This document shows, piece after piece, positions 26,329-34,529 of a stretch of DNA of 64,000 bases; within the stretch, counting starts at the first letter, position 1; the number at the start of each line of letters is the position of its first letter. The translations under genes and the position numbers were made by a program. The DNA is from G965230065 sp965230065 (GTDB lineage: Bacteria; Bacteroidota; Bacteroidia; Cytophagales; Cyclobacteriaceae): NCBI GenBank assembly GCA_965230065.1, contig OZ245942.1:4464001-4528000 (forward strand), given 5' to 3'. The notes under the pieces were generated by a model that was given only the letters and a program-made list of their open reading frames with translations, made no database searches and was not told the origin of the DNA.

Positions 26329-26451
26329 GTTTAAGGGGTGCTGAGTATGTCCTTAAGCTGATTTTGAGTTTTTAGGCCTTATTCAAAGAGTAGCCTCAGC
26401 TTATTTTTCAACCGAGCGGACGCAGTTCACCTGTTACACTCCAGCAGAGTG

Positions 26452-27597
26452 TTATATACTGTTGGTATTTTGATTGCTGATTTTTTCTAACCAATGTTGC
26501 GGAGGTGCCCTTCCCCGAAAGACCAGGATAGTGCTCACATAGCCTGTGCTACAGGCAGGGCACTTACGATGAGCGGCTGACTTCTTTGTTGAAGTATCAG
26601 CGGCAAGCCTCTTTACCCCAAGTTGCTGTTGCAGGGCAGGCAAGCGCTCTTTTTTCCAACTGCTGGAAAGGAAACCATAATGGCGGATTCTGACAAAGCC
26701 CTTGGGCAGGATATGCTGGCTGAAGCGGCGAATGAACTCCTGGTCAGGGAGGGTCATTTGCAATTTTTTTGCTCCTTTGCGGTAGTCCTTGTACTGGAAG
26801 GTGACCCTATCATCATCCATATTTTTGATACGGTGATTGCTAATAGCAATTTTGTGGGTGTATCGTCCCAGATATTCCACAACTGTCTTGGGGCTTTGAA
26901 ACGGACGCTTGGCATACACTACCCAAGGTTTATGAAACAAACCCTGAAAGAAAGCTTTATCTTGTTTGGGAAAGGTTTTTCGTAAACCAGCTACAAACCT
27001 GGCCCTGAATACCTGGCTCATAGCCTTGACAGGGAACAGGAATTTTCCTTTGCTTCTAGAAGGCTTCCAGCGGTCCGCCGCGGTTACCTTTTCAGTTACC
27101 CCACCCCCAGGCACAATACAGTGCAAATGAGGATGCAGGGATAAGTTCTGACCCCAGGTGTGCAGTACTGCAATCATGCCGGGTTTAGCCCCCAGATGTT
27201 TAGCATCCCTGGCAAAGCTTTCTATCACCGACCAGGCAGTGTTGAATAACAGATTATACACCTTTTTTGGGGCATACAGACATAGAGGGTTTACCTCACC
27301 GGGTAGGGTGAATACCACATGGAAGTAGGGAACTGGCAGCAGTTCCTCTTCCCGGGCCTGTATCCAGGCTTCCCGCTGTTCCCCCTGACACTTGGGACAA
27401 TGCCTGTTACGGCAACTGTTATAGCTCATGGATAAATTACCACAACTGTCACACTGGTCAATGTGTCCCCCCAACTCAGCAGTTCTGCACTTGCGCACAG
27501 CATGCAGGGTTCTCAACTGCCAACTGTTGGTACAATAATCCTTAAGCCGATTCTCATTCCTGCTGAGTATATCGGCTACTTCATAAGTGGGGCGCAC
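26452..27597 (-). CDS. IS91-family transposase (HUH, rolling circle)
   Basis: 381 residues from a GTG that shares a base with the stop codon of the preceding recombinase gene. N-terminal zinc-binding cysteines: CDSCGN, then CRNRHCPKCQG (residues about 47-75). The HUH metal site is HPHLHC, and the tyrosine region is VEYLGRYTHKIAISNHR. A further CPACSTG pair lies near the C-terminus. The IS91/IS801/IS1294 group moves by single-strand rolling-circle transfer and can carry adjacent DNA. The frame appears intact, so it may be active. Confidence 0.9.
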   Translation of the reverse strand: MRPTYEVADILSRNENRLKDYCTNSWQLRTLHAVRKCRTAELGGHIDQCDSCGNLSMSYNSCRNRHCPKCQGEQREAWIQAREEELLPVPYFHVVFTLPGEVNPLCLYAPKKVYNLLFNTAWSVIESFARDAKHLGAKPGMIAVLHTWGQNLSLHPHLHCIVPGGGVTEKVTAADRWKPSRSKGKFLFPVKAMSQVFRARFVAGLRKTFPKQDKAFFQGLFHKPWVVYAKRPFQSPKTVVEYLGRYTHKIAISNHRIKNMDDDRVTFQYKDYRKGAKKLQMTLPDQEFIRRFSQHILPKGFVRIRHYGFLSSSWKKERLPALQQQLGVKRLAADTSTKKSAAHRKCPACSTGYVSTILVFRGRAPPQHWLEKISNQNTNSI

Positions 27598-28532
27598 TAC
27601 TTGTCAGGATAAAGCGTATCCAGAGGACTAAAGGGCTTTTGCCTGCCCATTTGACTTACATGCAGATAAATGAGCGTAGTTTCCAGATGGGCGTGCCCAA
27701 GCAATTCTTTAATACTGACAATATCGAGGCCGTCTTCTAACAGATGTGTGGCATAAGTATGCCGAAGGGTGTGCGCGGTTACATCTTTCCTTAGATGAGC
27801 CGCTTTCCGGGCTTCCCTCACCACCCATTGCACCCCTCTTTGGGAATAGGCTACTATTTCCCCTTCGGCATTGTTACCGTTGAAGAGCCAGTGGTGGGGA
27901 TGTTCAGTTTCAATGTAAGTGCGTAGTCCTCTGGCCAAATGTTTGCTCAAAGGTACATACCGGTCCTTACGCCCTTTGCCTTCCCGGATATGGATCACTG
28001 CTCTATCAAAATCAATATCCTTAAGCAACAGCTTTCTGAGTTCAAAGCATCGCAGTCCACACCCATAGAGTAGTCCTAATACCAAACGATGTTTCAATAG
28101 TCTGGGTGCAATCAGCAAACGCCGCATTTCCTGCTTACTGAGTACCACAGGTAGCTTTTTAGGTCGTTCCAGAGAGGGGAGAACAACTCGTTTGTCCCGC
28201 ATACCTTCCATGCGGTAAGCATACCTTAATCCATATACAGTATGTTTAAATCGGATCGCCGAAGCGAAAACTCTCTGAAGGTGTCTTGTGCTGCCGCTTG
28301 AGGTAGTGAAGGTAATCCAACACCTGTTCTTCATCTAACAGGATAGGATTCATGTTGAAGTGTTGGGCCATCTTGGCAAGACAGCGGGAATAATTGGTGA
28401 GAGTACTGTGAGAATAACCTGAGACAGTAATACTTCTTTCCAGTTTCTGATAAAGTGCGTGAAAACCAGCCACTTCCCGGCAGGTTCTTTCTACCAGGGT
28501 GTCACCCTTGGCTCTTGTTGATTTTTTTTCAT
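27597..28532 (-). pseudogene. Frameshifted tyrosine recombinase of the IS91-type element
   Basis: Three overlapping pieces in different frames together make one phage-type integrase. An ATG at 28532 opens MKKNQQEPRVTP then hits a stop near 28491; the next frame carries the SAM-like core-binding domain (LERSITVSGYSHSTLTNYS, 28246-28473) and ends after TPSESF; the third (to 27597) has the catalytic domain with GLRCFELRKL, HTLRHTYATHLLEDG, LLGHAHLETT and the nucleophile Tyr in YLHV. A one-base loss near 28495 and an extra segment near 28250 would explain the breaks. A programmed frameshift is less likely because two shifts are needed. Confidence 0.75.
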
Positions 28533-28604
28533 AATTTAGTCTTTAAAGGTTTAACTTTATTTCATCTAAAGGTAGTCATTGATTCTTATCAAAAGCTACC
28601 TTTA

Positions 28605-28740
28605 GGTTTAGTTCAACAAAGCACAGCAACAAACCTAGCGAACATGAGTTAGCACGCTTGTTGCGCCAAGCAGTAATATTGATACACGAACGAAAAATGC
28701 AAACAAGCCCGGCCTGCTGCTGTGCAGGTCGTTGGCGGTA
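28605..28740 (+). repeat. attC-like site 2
   Basis: GGTTTAGTTCAAC (28605-28617) begins the site and GTTGGCGGTA (28731-28740) ends it. GCACAGCA (28621-28628) pairs perfectly with TGCTGTGC (28718-28725); an inner GCTTGTT / AACAAGC pair lies near 28659 and 28700. The left core nearly complements GTTGACTGAACC at 26238-26249, so the IS91-type element occupies a unit with matching ends. Confidence 0.5.
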
Positions 28741-28759
28741 ACTTTAACTGTTACAAGCT

Positions 28760-29419
28760 ATGAATTGCAAATTGAGATGCATGATAATAATAGTTCTTTT
28801 TTGTTTTAAAAAAAGTCATGCTCAAACTGATTCAACAAGAATAGATAACTTGACTATGCAGATCGATAGTTTAAGTAAGGAAGTTACTAAACTTCAGAAT
28901 GAAATCGTCGAGCTTCGAATTGGAAAAAATTATTTTGACATTATCATCGGGTCGCAAATGGATGTTTTTGTGATAAGTATTATGTTGATTACCGTAGTGT
29001 TTACTTTTATTAATTTAAAAGCGATTTTTCACGATTTACCAAATCTGACCACGCAAATACAACGAATTGACAATGCCGTTCAACAGCACCAGAATGATAT
29101 AAATGAGACCAGATTCAACTCGAACAGGGCATTCTACCTTGGACATTTGAATCGAAAAAATTATGATTGGGCTACATTGATAGCCCTTAGATGCGTTGAA
29201 CTGTCCACTATCAATAAAGATACAAACGGTGTGCTCTCATGGGTAAAAAGTGCTTCTATGGCATTCTCAGAAGCGTCTGACTCCCAAAAGACAACCTTTA
29301 AAAATAGATTTCTCAATGAAGCTAATAAACGATTGGAATTGGCTGAAAATTTGGACGGAGTTGATGATCCATCATACATAGAAACTATTGCTGACTTAAA
29401 AAGACAACTAAATAGTTAG
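28760..29419 (+). CDS. Hypothetical membrane protein with coiled coil (cassette-like unit 3)
   Basis: 219 residues. A signal peptide (ends near KSHAQ) is followed by a coiled coil (IDNLTMQIDSLSKEVTKLQNE), one transmembrane helix (about residues 67-90, VFVISIMLITVVFTFINL), and a cytoplasmic helical domain of about 125 residues. No family is recognised. The gene is AT-rich and bracketed by GTTGGCGGTA (28731) and TACCGCCAGC (29424), complementary at 9 of 10 positions. Confidence 0.7.
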   Translation: MNCKLRCMIIIVLFCFKKSHAQTDSTRIDNLTMQIDSLSKEVTKLQNEIVELRIGKNYFDIIIGSQMDVFVISIMLITVVFTFINLKAIFHDLPNLTTQIQRIDNAVQQHQNDINETRFNSNRAFYLGHLNRKNYDWATLIALRCVELSTINKDTNGVLSWVKSASMAFSEASDSQKTTFKNRFLNEANKRLELAENLDGVDDPSYIETIADLKRQLNS

Positions 29420-29423
29420 AGAC

Positions 29424-29530
29424 TACCGCCAGCAAAATGCACTAGCCATGCCTCTTTAATATGTACTCGGAAGCTTTGTTCTCCAAGGACCAAAAATGAA
29501 ATAGGAAAAGGCATCGCAAACAAGTCGGCC
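29424..29530 (+). repeat. attC-like site 3
   Basis: TACCGCCAGC (29424-29433) and GTCGGCC (29524-29530) bracket an imperfect palindrome in which CATGCC plus TTT (about 29447-29457) pairs with AAAAGGCAT (29506-29514). The cores are more degenerate than in site 1 (CAGC and GTCG instead of CAAC and GTTG). Confidence 0.35.
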
Positions 29531-29553
29531 CTGCAGGTGCATCGGCCTTAAAA

Positions 29554-29925
29554 ATGAAAAAAATATTAACTTCCTTTATTATCATGACCATGTTAAATTC
29601 TTGTATCAAAGATATGAGTGATGACTTTATAAGAAGGAAGTGGAAGGTTATCAAAGTGATTCCAAAAAGTCAGAAAGGTTATTGGGAAATGGAAACAGAT
29701 GTGTTAGACCTAACTAATCTTACAGCTTCTGAGAGTGAAGACAATCAACGATATTTACAAAACATAACTGGAAGGAAATTAATAAAGTTTATGGATTCTT
29801 CCTTTTATATGGAAGTTTTAACTGTTTCAATAGATAAATTGATGATTGGATTGCATGGGATAGATTCAAAAACTGATCGGGATTATTTGATAGCAGAATT
29901 CAACTGTGAACCTATTAATGATTGA
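29554..29925 (+). CDS. Small lipoprotein (cassette-like unit 4)
   Basis: 123 residues with a lipoprotein signal peptide (MLNSC, C17). The mature part begins IKDMSDDFIRRKWKVIKV and has strands with a final LIAEFNCEP; this resembles small lipocalin-like lipoproteins only in outline. AT-rich like the other island genes. AGCCAAC (29937-29943) right after the stop may be the start of a truncated fourth attC-like site. Confidence 0.65.
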   Translation: MKKILTSFIIMTMLNSCIKDMSDDFIRRKWKVIKVIPKSQKGYWEMETDVLDLTNLTASESEDNQRYLQNITGRKLIKFMDSSFYMEVLTVSIDKLMIGLHGIDSKTDRDYLIAEFNCEPIND

Positions 29926-29973
29926 AGGAAGCCAGCAGCCAACAAATTAGCCAGCCTTTGGTAATAAAAAAGA

Positions 29974-29996
29974 AAAGCCCTCGGAAGGAGGGCTTT
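29974..29996 (-). terminator. Terminator of the ompH gene
   Basis: AAAGCCCTC (29974-29982) pairs perfectly with GAGGGCTTT (29988-29996) around a 5-nt loop. On the minus strand it is followed by TTCTTTTTTATT, so it ends the ompH transcript; it could also stop plus-strand transcripts from the cassette-like island. Confidence 0.8.
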
Positions 29997-30020
29997 CATT
30001 GCAAATAAGTTTTTCTTCAA

Positions 30021-30662
30021 TTACTTCGTGGCCGCAGAGTCGGCTTCGGTAGTAGCTGGGGTTTCGGGGCTTTCAGGAGTATTGTATTCTTCGTTCAGTC
30101 CCTGAATCACTTGTGCGGTAATGTCCAGGCTGTCAGAAGCATACAGCACACCGCTGCCTTTGGTGTAGGTCAGTACAAGCTCAAAATCTTTTTCTTTCCC
30201 ATACGCTTCCAGGTAATCAGCTACATTGTCGTACAATTCTTCGCTCATTTCGGCTTCGGCCTGTTGCAGTTGTCCGGCCAGGTTTTGCTGGTACTGCATG
30301 AGGTTTTGCCGTTTGCGCATCAGGTCTTCTTCAAGGGCCTTGGCCTGGCTCATGGTCATATTTCCGGCAGTCTGCTGGAAGTTGGTAATCTCATTTTCCA
30401 GTCCACGGGCCCGGTTCTGAAATTCACCTTCTAATTGCTTTTGCTTTTCTTCCAGTTCAGCCCTTTTGTCTTTGAAAAAATCGTAGTTTTCAAGCAAGGT
30501 ATCTGAATTTACATACGCAATTTTAGGGAGCCCCATGCTTTGGGCAGTGCTTCCTTCTTCGGTGGTGGTTTGTTCGCCACTTTTGCCGTTAAAATGTAAT
30601 ACATACAACACAACGACCGCTACGGCCAATACGCCATTCAATATTAATGATAAGTTTTTCAC
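30021..30662 (-). CDS. OmpH/Skp-family periplasmic chaperone
   Basis: 213 residues. An N-terminal membrane anchor (LILNGVLAVAVVVLYVL) is followed by KIAYVNSDTLLENYDFFKDK, the start of the Skp/OmpH fold, and a long coiled coil (about 75-150) of the tentacle type. A Thr/Glu/Ala-rich tail ends the protein. Skp-type chaperones escort outer-membrane proteins; here anchoring by an uncleaved helix is possible. Confidence 0.88.
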   Translation of the reverse strand: MKNLSLILNGVLAVAVVVLYVLHFNGKSGEQTTTEEGSTAQSMGLPKIAYVNSDTLLENYDFFKDKRAELEEKQKQLEGEFQNRARGLENEITNFQQTAGNMTMSQAKALEEDLMRKRQNLMQYQQNLAGQLQQAEAEMSEELYDNVADYLEAYGKEKDFELVLTYTKGSGVLYASDSLDITAQVIQGLNEEYNTPESPETPATTEADSAATK

Positions 30663-30706
30663 AACTGGTTTAGTTTTTTATGGTGATTAAGCTGCAAATA
30701 TAAAAT

Positions 30707-30742
30707 AAAAAACCTTTCTGAAATTTTTAAGAAAGGTTTTTT
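30707..30742 (-). terminator. Bidirectional terminator
   Basis: AAAAAACCTTTCT (30707-30719) and AGAAAGGTTTTTT (30730-30742) are perfect 13-bp complements. It follows the MFS gene stop on the minus strand and precedes the ompH start. Confidence 0.85.
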
Positions 30743-30773
30743 GATCACGATGAAATTGTAATTTTGTTGTATT

Positions 30774-32030
30774 TTATACGGTTTTCCCGGCCTCGTATGC
30801 TTCACTAACCGATTCGGCTGATGGAGGGGTAACCTCTTTTTCTTCCTTAAACAGCAAAGTGAATATGATTAATACTACCAAAGAAGCGGCTGCCGGCACA
30901 AGCCATATCTCGGGCCATCCGTAGATACTGTTGCCCTCCGGACCTTCGGTGGTGTAAGCGCCTACTACGACGCCCGACAGCCAGGAACCGATGAACATGC
31001 CTACTCCGTAGGTGGCCAGCGTAATCAACCCTTGTGCTGAACCTTTCACACTTAAAGGAGCTTTTTTGTCTACATAAATTTGTCCGGTAACGAAGAAGAA
31101 ATCGTAGCAGATGCCATGCAGTAAAATACCGCCAAACAGCATCCAAACCAGGTCAGAGGTGTTGCCATACATAAACAATACATAACGCACCGCCCAGGCC
31201 GCCATACCAATAATGAGTACTTTTTTGAACCCAAAACGCTTCAAAAAGAAAGGCATGAGCAGCATGAACAAAATTTCTGAGCCTTGTCCCATTGTCATTT
31301 TTCCGGCAGCATTTTGCATCCCGATGTTGTTCAGGAACAGGTTGGCAAAACTGTAATAAAAGGAGAGCGGAATACAAATCAACATAGAAGAAATTACCAG
31401 CACGGCGAATGAGCGGTTTTTCAATAGTCCCAAGGCATCTAGTCCCAATACATCTTTTACGGTTACTTTTTCACCTTTTTTGGGTGCGGGGGTATGGGGC
31501 AAAGTAAAACAATACAGTCCCATTACCACAGAAGCCCCGGAAGCCAGCAGGATAGGAATATTTTGGTCTTCTACGGCCATAAAGCCTACAATTAGCCCGG
31601 CGATGATCCAACTGATGGTGCCCAGCACCCTTACCCCGGGAAATTCGCTACTCGGGTCATCCATGTGATGGAAAGAAAGTGAGTTGGTAAGCGCAATGGT
31701 GGGCATAAAACAGAGGGTGTAGGCAATAATAACCGGATAAAATACGGCAAACTCTGTAATGGTTGACAGAAAATAGAGCAACACCCCACCCACAAGGTGG
31801 AGTATACCCAGCACTCTTTCGGTTGGGAAAAAGCGGTCGGCAATCATGCCTACAAAAAACGGAGAAATCATGGCTGCCAGGGCAAAAGCAGCATAGGCAA
31901 GCCCGATTTCCGGGCCGGAAAACTTCAGGGTAGACCCCAGATAAGTACCTAATGTAACGTACCAGAAGCCCCAGGTGAAATACTCGAGGAACATCATGCC
32001 GGAGAGCTGAAAACGGGTTTTAAAATTCAT
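30774..32030 (-). CDS. MFS transporter, nucleoside:H+ symporter type
   Basis: 418 residues from ATG 32030 (MNFKTRFQLSGMMFLEYFTWG), preferred over an upstream start that would add 16 residues. Twelve hydrophobic helices are evident. The sequence GFWYVTLGTYLG near the start and the SFHHMDDPSSEFPGVRVLGTISWI segment are typical of the NupG/XapB-like nucleoside permease family. The substrate is probably a nucleoside, though sugar transport is seen in distant relatives. Confidence 0.85.
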   Translation of the reverse strand: MNFKTRFQLSGMMFLEYFTWGFWYVTLGTYLGSTLKFSGPEIGLAYAAFALAAMISPFFVGMIADRFFPTERVLGILHLVGGVLLYFLSTITEFAVFYPVIIAYTLCFMPTIALTNSLSFHHMDDPSSEFPGVRVLGTISWIIAGLIVGFMAVEDQNIPILLASGASVVMGLYCFTLPHTPAPKKGEKVTVKDVLGLDALGLLKNRSFAVLVISSMLICIPLSFYYSFANLFLNNIGMQNAAGKMTMGQGSEILFMLLMPFFLKRFGFKKVLIIGMAAWAVRYVLFMYGNTSDLVWMLFGGILLHGICYDFFFVTGQIYVDKKAPLSVKGSAQGLITLATYGVGMFIGSWLSGVVVGAYTTEGPEGNSIYGWPEIWLVPAAASLVVLIIFTLLFKEEKEVTPPSAESVSEAYEAGKTV

Positions 32031-32155
32031 AGGTAGATGGTTTTTATCATGCCAGGGAAAAGTGCGCCCAAGTAACAAAGAAGAATTTACAAAATCAAAT
32101 GCTTCTTATGTAAAGCGACTGTCCAAGCCGCAAAACTATACTGAAAATAATTGTG

Positions 32156-32476
32156 TTATCTATAATCTTCCCGGATAGGATAAAAAACGTCGATGACTTT
32201 ACAGTCAGTGATGGCCCGGCCGGTATGTTTGGCATTTGAGGGGATAATAAATACAGCGGGCGCTTTCAGTAAGTGTTTTTCGCCCTCTACGGTGAGTTCA
32301 AATTCTCCTTCAATCATATTAACAACCTGCTCGTGGTGGTGGGAATGCTCGGGCAAAGGGGCTCCTTTTTTGATTTCCCAGTGGGCAAAAGTCATGTTGG
32401 CTGAATGTACCAGTTTTCCTGAAAACCCGGGCATGATTTCTCTGGGTTCGATTTGTTCCAAGTTTATTTTTTTCAT
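32156..32476 (-). CDS. Single-domain cupin protein
   Basis: 106 residues forming one small beta-barrel cupin. The two cupin motifs are visible: PEHSHHHEQVVNMIEGEFEL with three His and a Glu for metal binding, and PSNAKHTGRA with the fourth His. Such proteins are often sugar isomerases, dioxygenases or binding proteins; no specific reaction can be given. Confidence 0.85.
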   Translation of the reverse strand: MKKINLEQIEPREIMPGFSGKLVHSANMTFAHWEIKKGAPLPEHSHHHEQVVNMIEGEFELTVEGEKHLLKAPAVFIIPSNAKHTGRAITDCKVIDVFYPIREDYR

Positions 32477-32488
32477 TGTGCAGAAGAA

Positions 32489-32878
32489 TTATTTTATCAG
32501 ATCATATAATGTTTGGGTGGGTAAGGGTTTGTTCAAAAGCTTTTTAACCAATGGATGCTGATCTGCCCTTTTTAAGTCGCTGGGATCAAGGGTAGAAGAA
32601 AGCATAAAAATCTGTGTAATTTTTTTAATATCGTCATCAAGGTTGGAAAAAGCATCCAGGAAAGCAAACCCATCCATTTCGGGCATTTTTATATCCAGTA
32701 AAATAATCAGGCAGGTTTGCAGCACTTTTTTGTTGCTTTGAATCCAATGGATACCTTCTTTACCACTATCCACTGTGTTTACGTCAGATGCCCCAAGCTT
32801 TTTTTCCAATAATAATTTGGTGACAATCTGGTCTGTTTTGTTATCATCAACAATCAGGTATTTACAATTAGCTTTCAT
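32489..32878 (-). CDS. Stand-alone response regulator receiver
   Basis: 129 residues from ATG 32878 (MKANCKYLIVDDNKTDQIV), chosen because it begins the receiver fold; it overlaps the end of the kinase gene by 11 bases, which implies translational coupling. The phospho-acceptor is in LLDIKMPEMDG (D62), with acidic pair DD at 11-12 and the conserved Lys in the final PLVKKLLNKPL. There is no output domain, so it acts through protein contacts or phosphotransfer. Confidence 0.9.
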   Translation of the reverse strand: MKANCKYLIVDDNKTDQIVTKLLLEKKLGASDVNTVDSGKEGIHWIQSNKKVLQTCLIILLDIKMPEMDGFAFLDAFSNLDDDIKKITQIFMLSSTLDPSDLKRADQHPLVKKLLNKPLPTQTLYDLIK

Positions 32879-34286
32879 AGGTGACGGGTATACTGACGGT
32901 AAACTGGCTGCCTTTGCCCACATCAGATTTTACGCTGATGTTTCCATTCAGCTTTCGAACTGCTTTTTTTGTAATATATAAACCTAAACCTGCACCTCCA
33001 AGCTGGTGCTGTGTGGAGTAAAACATGTCAAAAATATGCTCAAGGCTTTCTACCTTTATGCCTATGCCATTATCAGCAATTTCAATTATATACATGTCAT
33101 TAGCTGAATAGGTTTTGACAGTTACCCTGGTATTTGCCTTATGTATATCCTTGAATTTAAATGCATTGGAAATAATATTATGGGTGATAATTTTCAGTCG
33201 TAGTGCATCAGAGTGAATTGTATCAATTTCAATATTTTTTTCAACGATTATATCATTATTTCCATTTACTTGTTTTAGTCGGACTATTGCATCATCGATG
33301 ATCCCCAGTAAGCTTACTTCTTTGATCTCAACAGCGGCTCTTTTGTTGCTGGAAAAATCGATAATTTCCTGAATAAAGGTATCTTGTTTCTCGAGGGTTT
33401 GCAGCATCATGTTGAAATACATTTTTATTTCCGCTGTAATTTCTTCCTGGCGGGCAACTTCTATCAGTCCTCTCAATGAAGTTATGGGGGCCCGCAAGTC
33501 ATGGGAAGCACTGTAAACAAACTTATCCAGCTCTGCATTGGTAGCCATAAGGGCCTGGTTTTTATCTTTCAATTTCCTGACCATTATTATGGCATAGCCT
33601 CCGGCTCCTCCGATAATTAGCAAGGTCATGACAAAATTAAAATAGAATAAGTTGTTATTGATGGTACGGGCTGCTGCGCCCAGGTTTTCTGAGAAAGCAG
33701 TTTCTTTGTCAGTTAATTTGTCTGTAACTGTATTGATATCCTCTATGATTTGCTTTTTTTCTGCTTCCGGGAGTGTAGCACCGGTGCTGATTTTTTCGTG
33801 AGCGGATTTCCCGATACGATGTAGCTGTCCCACCAGTGCGTCGGCTTCTTTCCATACCTGTATTGACCTCCGCAGGAAATCCCAGTTTTTAAAGTTCTGG
33901 AACAACCATATCATGTTATTCAGGTCATCTTTATGGTTTTTTCCCTGCAAAAACCCTTGCCTGGCTACTTCTTCACTGCCATCTTTCATCAATGTTGCTC
34001 TGGCAATACTATCACCTATAGGCACTTGAATTTCTTGCTGGAAATTGTGCCAGTATGTAGGATTTTCAGTATTGATATACATAATTAGATGGATGGAAGC
34101 ATCTTTCTGTGCTTTAGAATATTGGTTTTCACCATGGATATAAGCCCTTACGGTAGATATGATTCTGATAGTGTAGTAATTGATAAAAATCAAGAGAGCA
34201 GCAGAAATAATAACAATACCCAGTAGTACTAAAACATTTCTTTTAGTAAGTGCTTTTATTTTTCTGCCAATATCAGATACGGACAA
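32868..34286 (-). CDS. Sensor histidine kinase
   Basis: 472 residues. Transmembrane helices at about 18-38 and 215-236 bracket a helical periplasmic sensor domain. The phosphorylation site is SASHDLRAPITS (H262), followed by N-box IISNAFKF, DNGIGI and GAGLGLYITKKAV for ATP binding. It is immediately followed, with overlap, by the receiver gene, so the two form a dedicated pair. The signal sensed is unknown. Confidence 0.9.
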   Translation of the reverse strand: MSVSDIGRKIKALTKRNVLVLLGIVIISAALLIFINYYTIRIISTVRAYIHGENQYSKAQKDASIHLIMYINTENPTYWHNFQQEIQVPIGDSIARATLMKDGSEEVARQGFLQGKNHKDDLNNMIWLFQNFKNWDFLRRSIQVWKEADALVGQLHRIGKSAHEKISTGATLPEAEKKQIIEDINTVTDKLTDKETAFSENLGAAARTINNNLFYFNFVMTLLIIGGAGGYAIIMVRKLKDKNQALMATNAELDKFVYSASHDLRAPITSLRGLIEVARQEEITAEIKMYFNMMLQTLEKQDTFIQEIIDFSSNKRAAVEIKEVSLLGIIDDAIVRLKQVNGNNDIIVEKNIEIDTIHSDALRLKIITHNIISNAFKFKDIHKANTRVTVKTYSANDMYIIEIADNGIGIKVESLEHIFDMFYSTQHQLGGAGLGLYITKKAVRKLNGNISVKSDVGKGSQFTVSIPVTYES

Positions 34287-34471
34287 TTTATCTTAAGTTG
34301 TTTTATTAGACTGAAAAAAAAATAGCTTAAAGAATTACAATTTGCTACCAATGAGAAGGAGTATTTGCAATATATGAAAATATTCATTCAAGTGCCAATC
34401 AGCAGAATTAACCCAAAAAATGAAATTCTAGCCCAAGTCTTACATGCAAGGTATCCTTAAACTTTTGTGAT

Positions 34472-34511
34472 GAAAGAAATTAATAAGTGATTGTAAATTT
34501 CTTTCTTTTTT
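34472..34511 (+). terminator. Terminator-like hairpin in the leader of the giant surface-protein gene
   Basis: GAAAGAAATT (34472-34481) pairs with AATTTCTTTC (34496-34505) and is followed by six T. All genes upstream for over 4 kb are on the minus strand, so no plus-strand transcript needs ending here; an attenuator for the downstream gene is possible. Confidence 0.5.
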
Positions 34512-34529
34512 ACTTAAGGAAAATAAAGG

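Larger units (their letters stand above)
26436..28605 (-). mobile_element. IS91-type element with companion tyrosine recombinase
   Basis: A two-gene element read on the minus strand: tyrosine recombinase (broken) then IS91-type transposase, coupled by a TAGTG overlap at 27597. A hairpin lies at the transposase end (ACACTC/GAGTGT, 26436-26452) and a 10-bp inverted repeat (28566-28575 / 28596-28605) at the other end; both could belong to the ori/ter ends of a rolling-circle element. IS91 elements have no terminal inverted repeats or target duplications, so exact ends are uncertain. Confidence 0.7.

Noticed and set aside
27541..28334. Integron integrase IntI
   Set aside because: The recombinase here pairs with the IS91 transposase and is frameshifted; nothing suggests it is an IntI.
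27597..28532. Programmed frameshift of the recombinase
   Set aside because: Two separate shifts would be needed and no slippery run was seen at the breaks, so decay is simpler.
25401..29950. Prophage or conjugative element
   Set aside because: No phage, relaxase or conjugation genes were seen; only an IS91-type element and small orphan genes.
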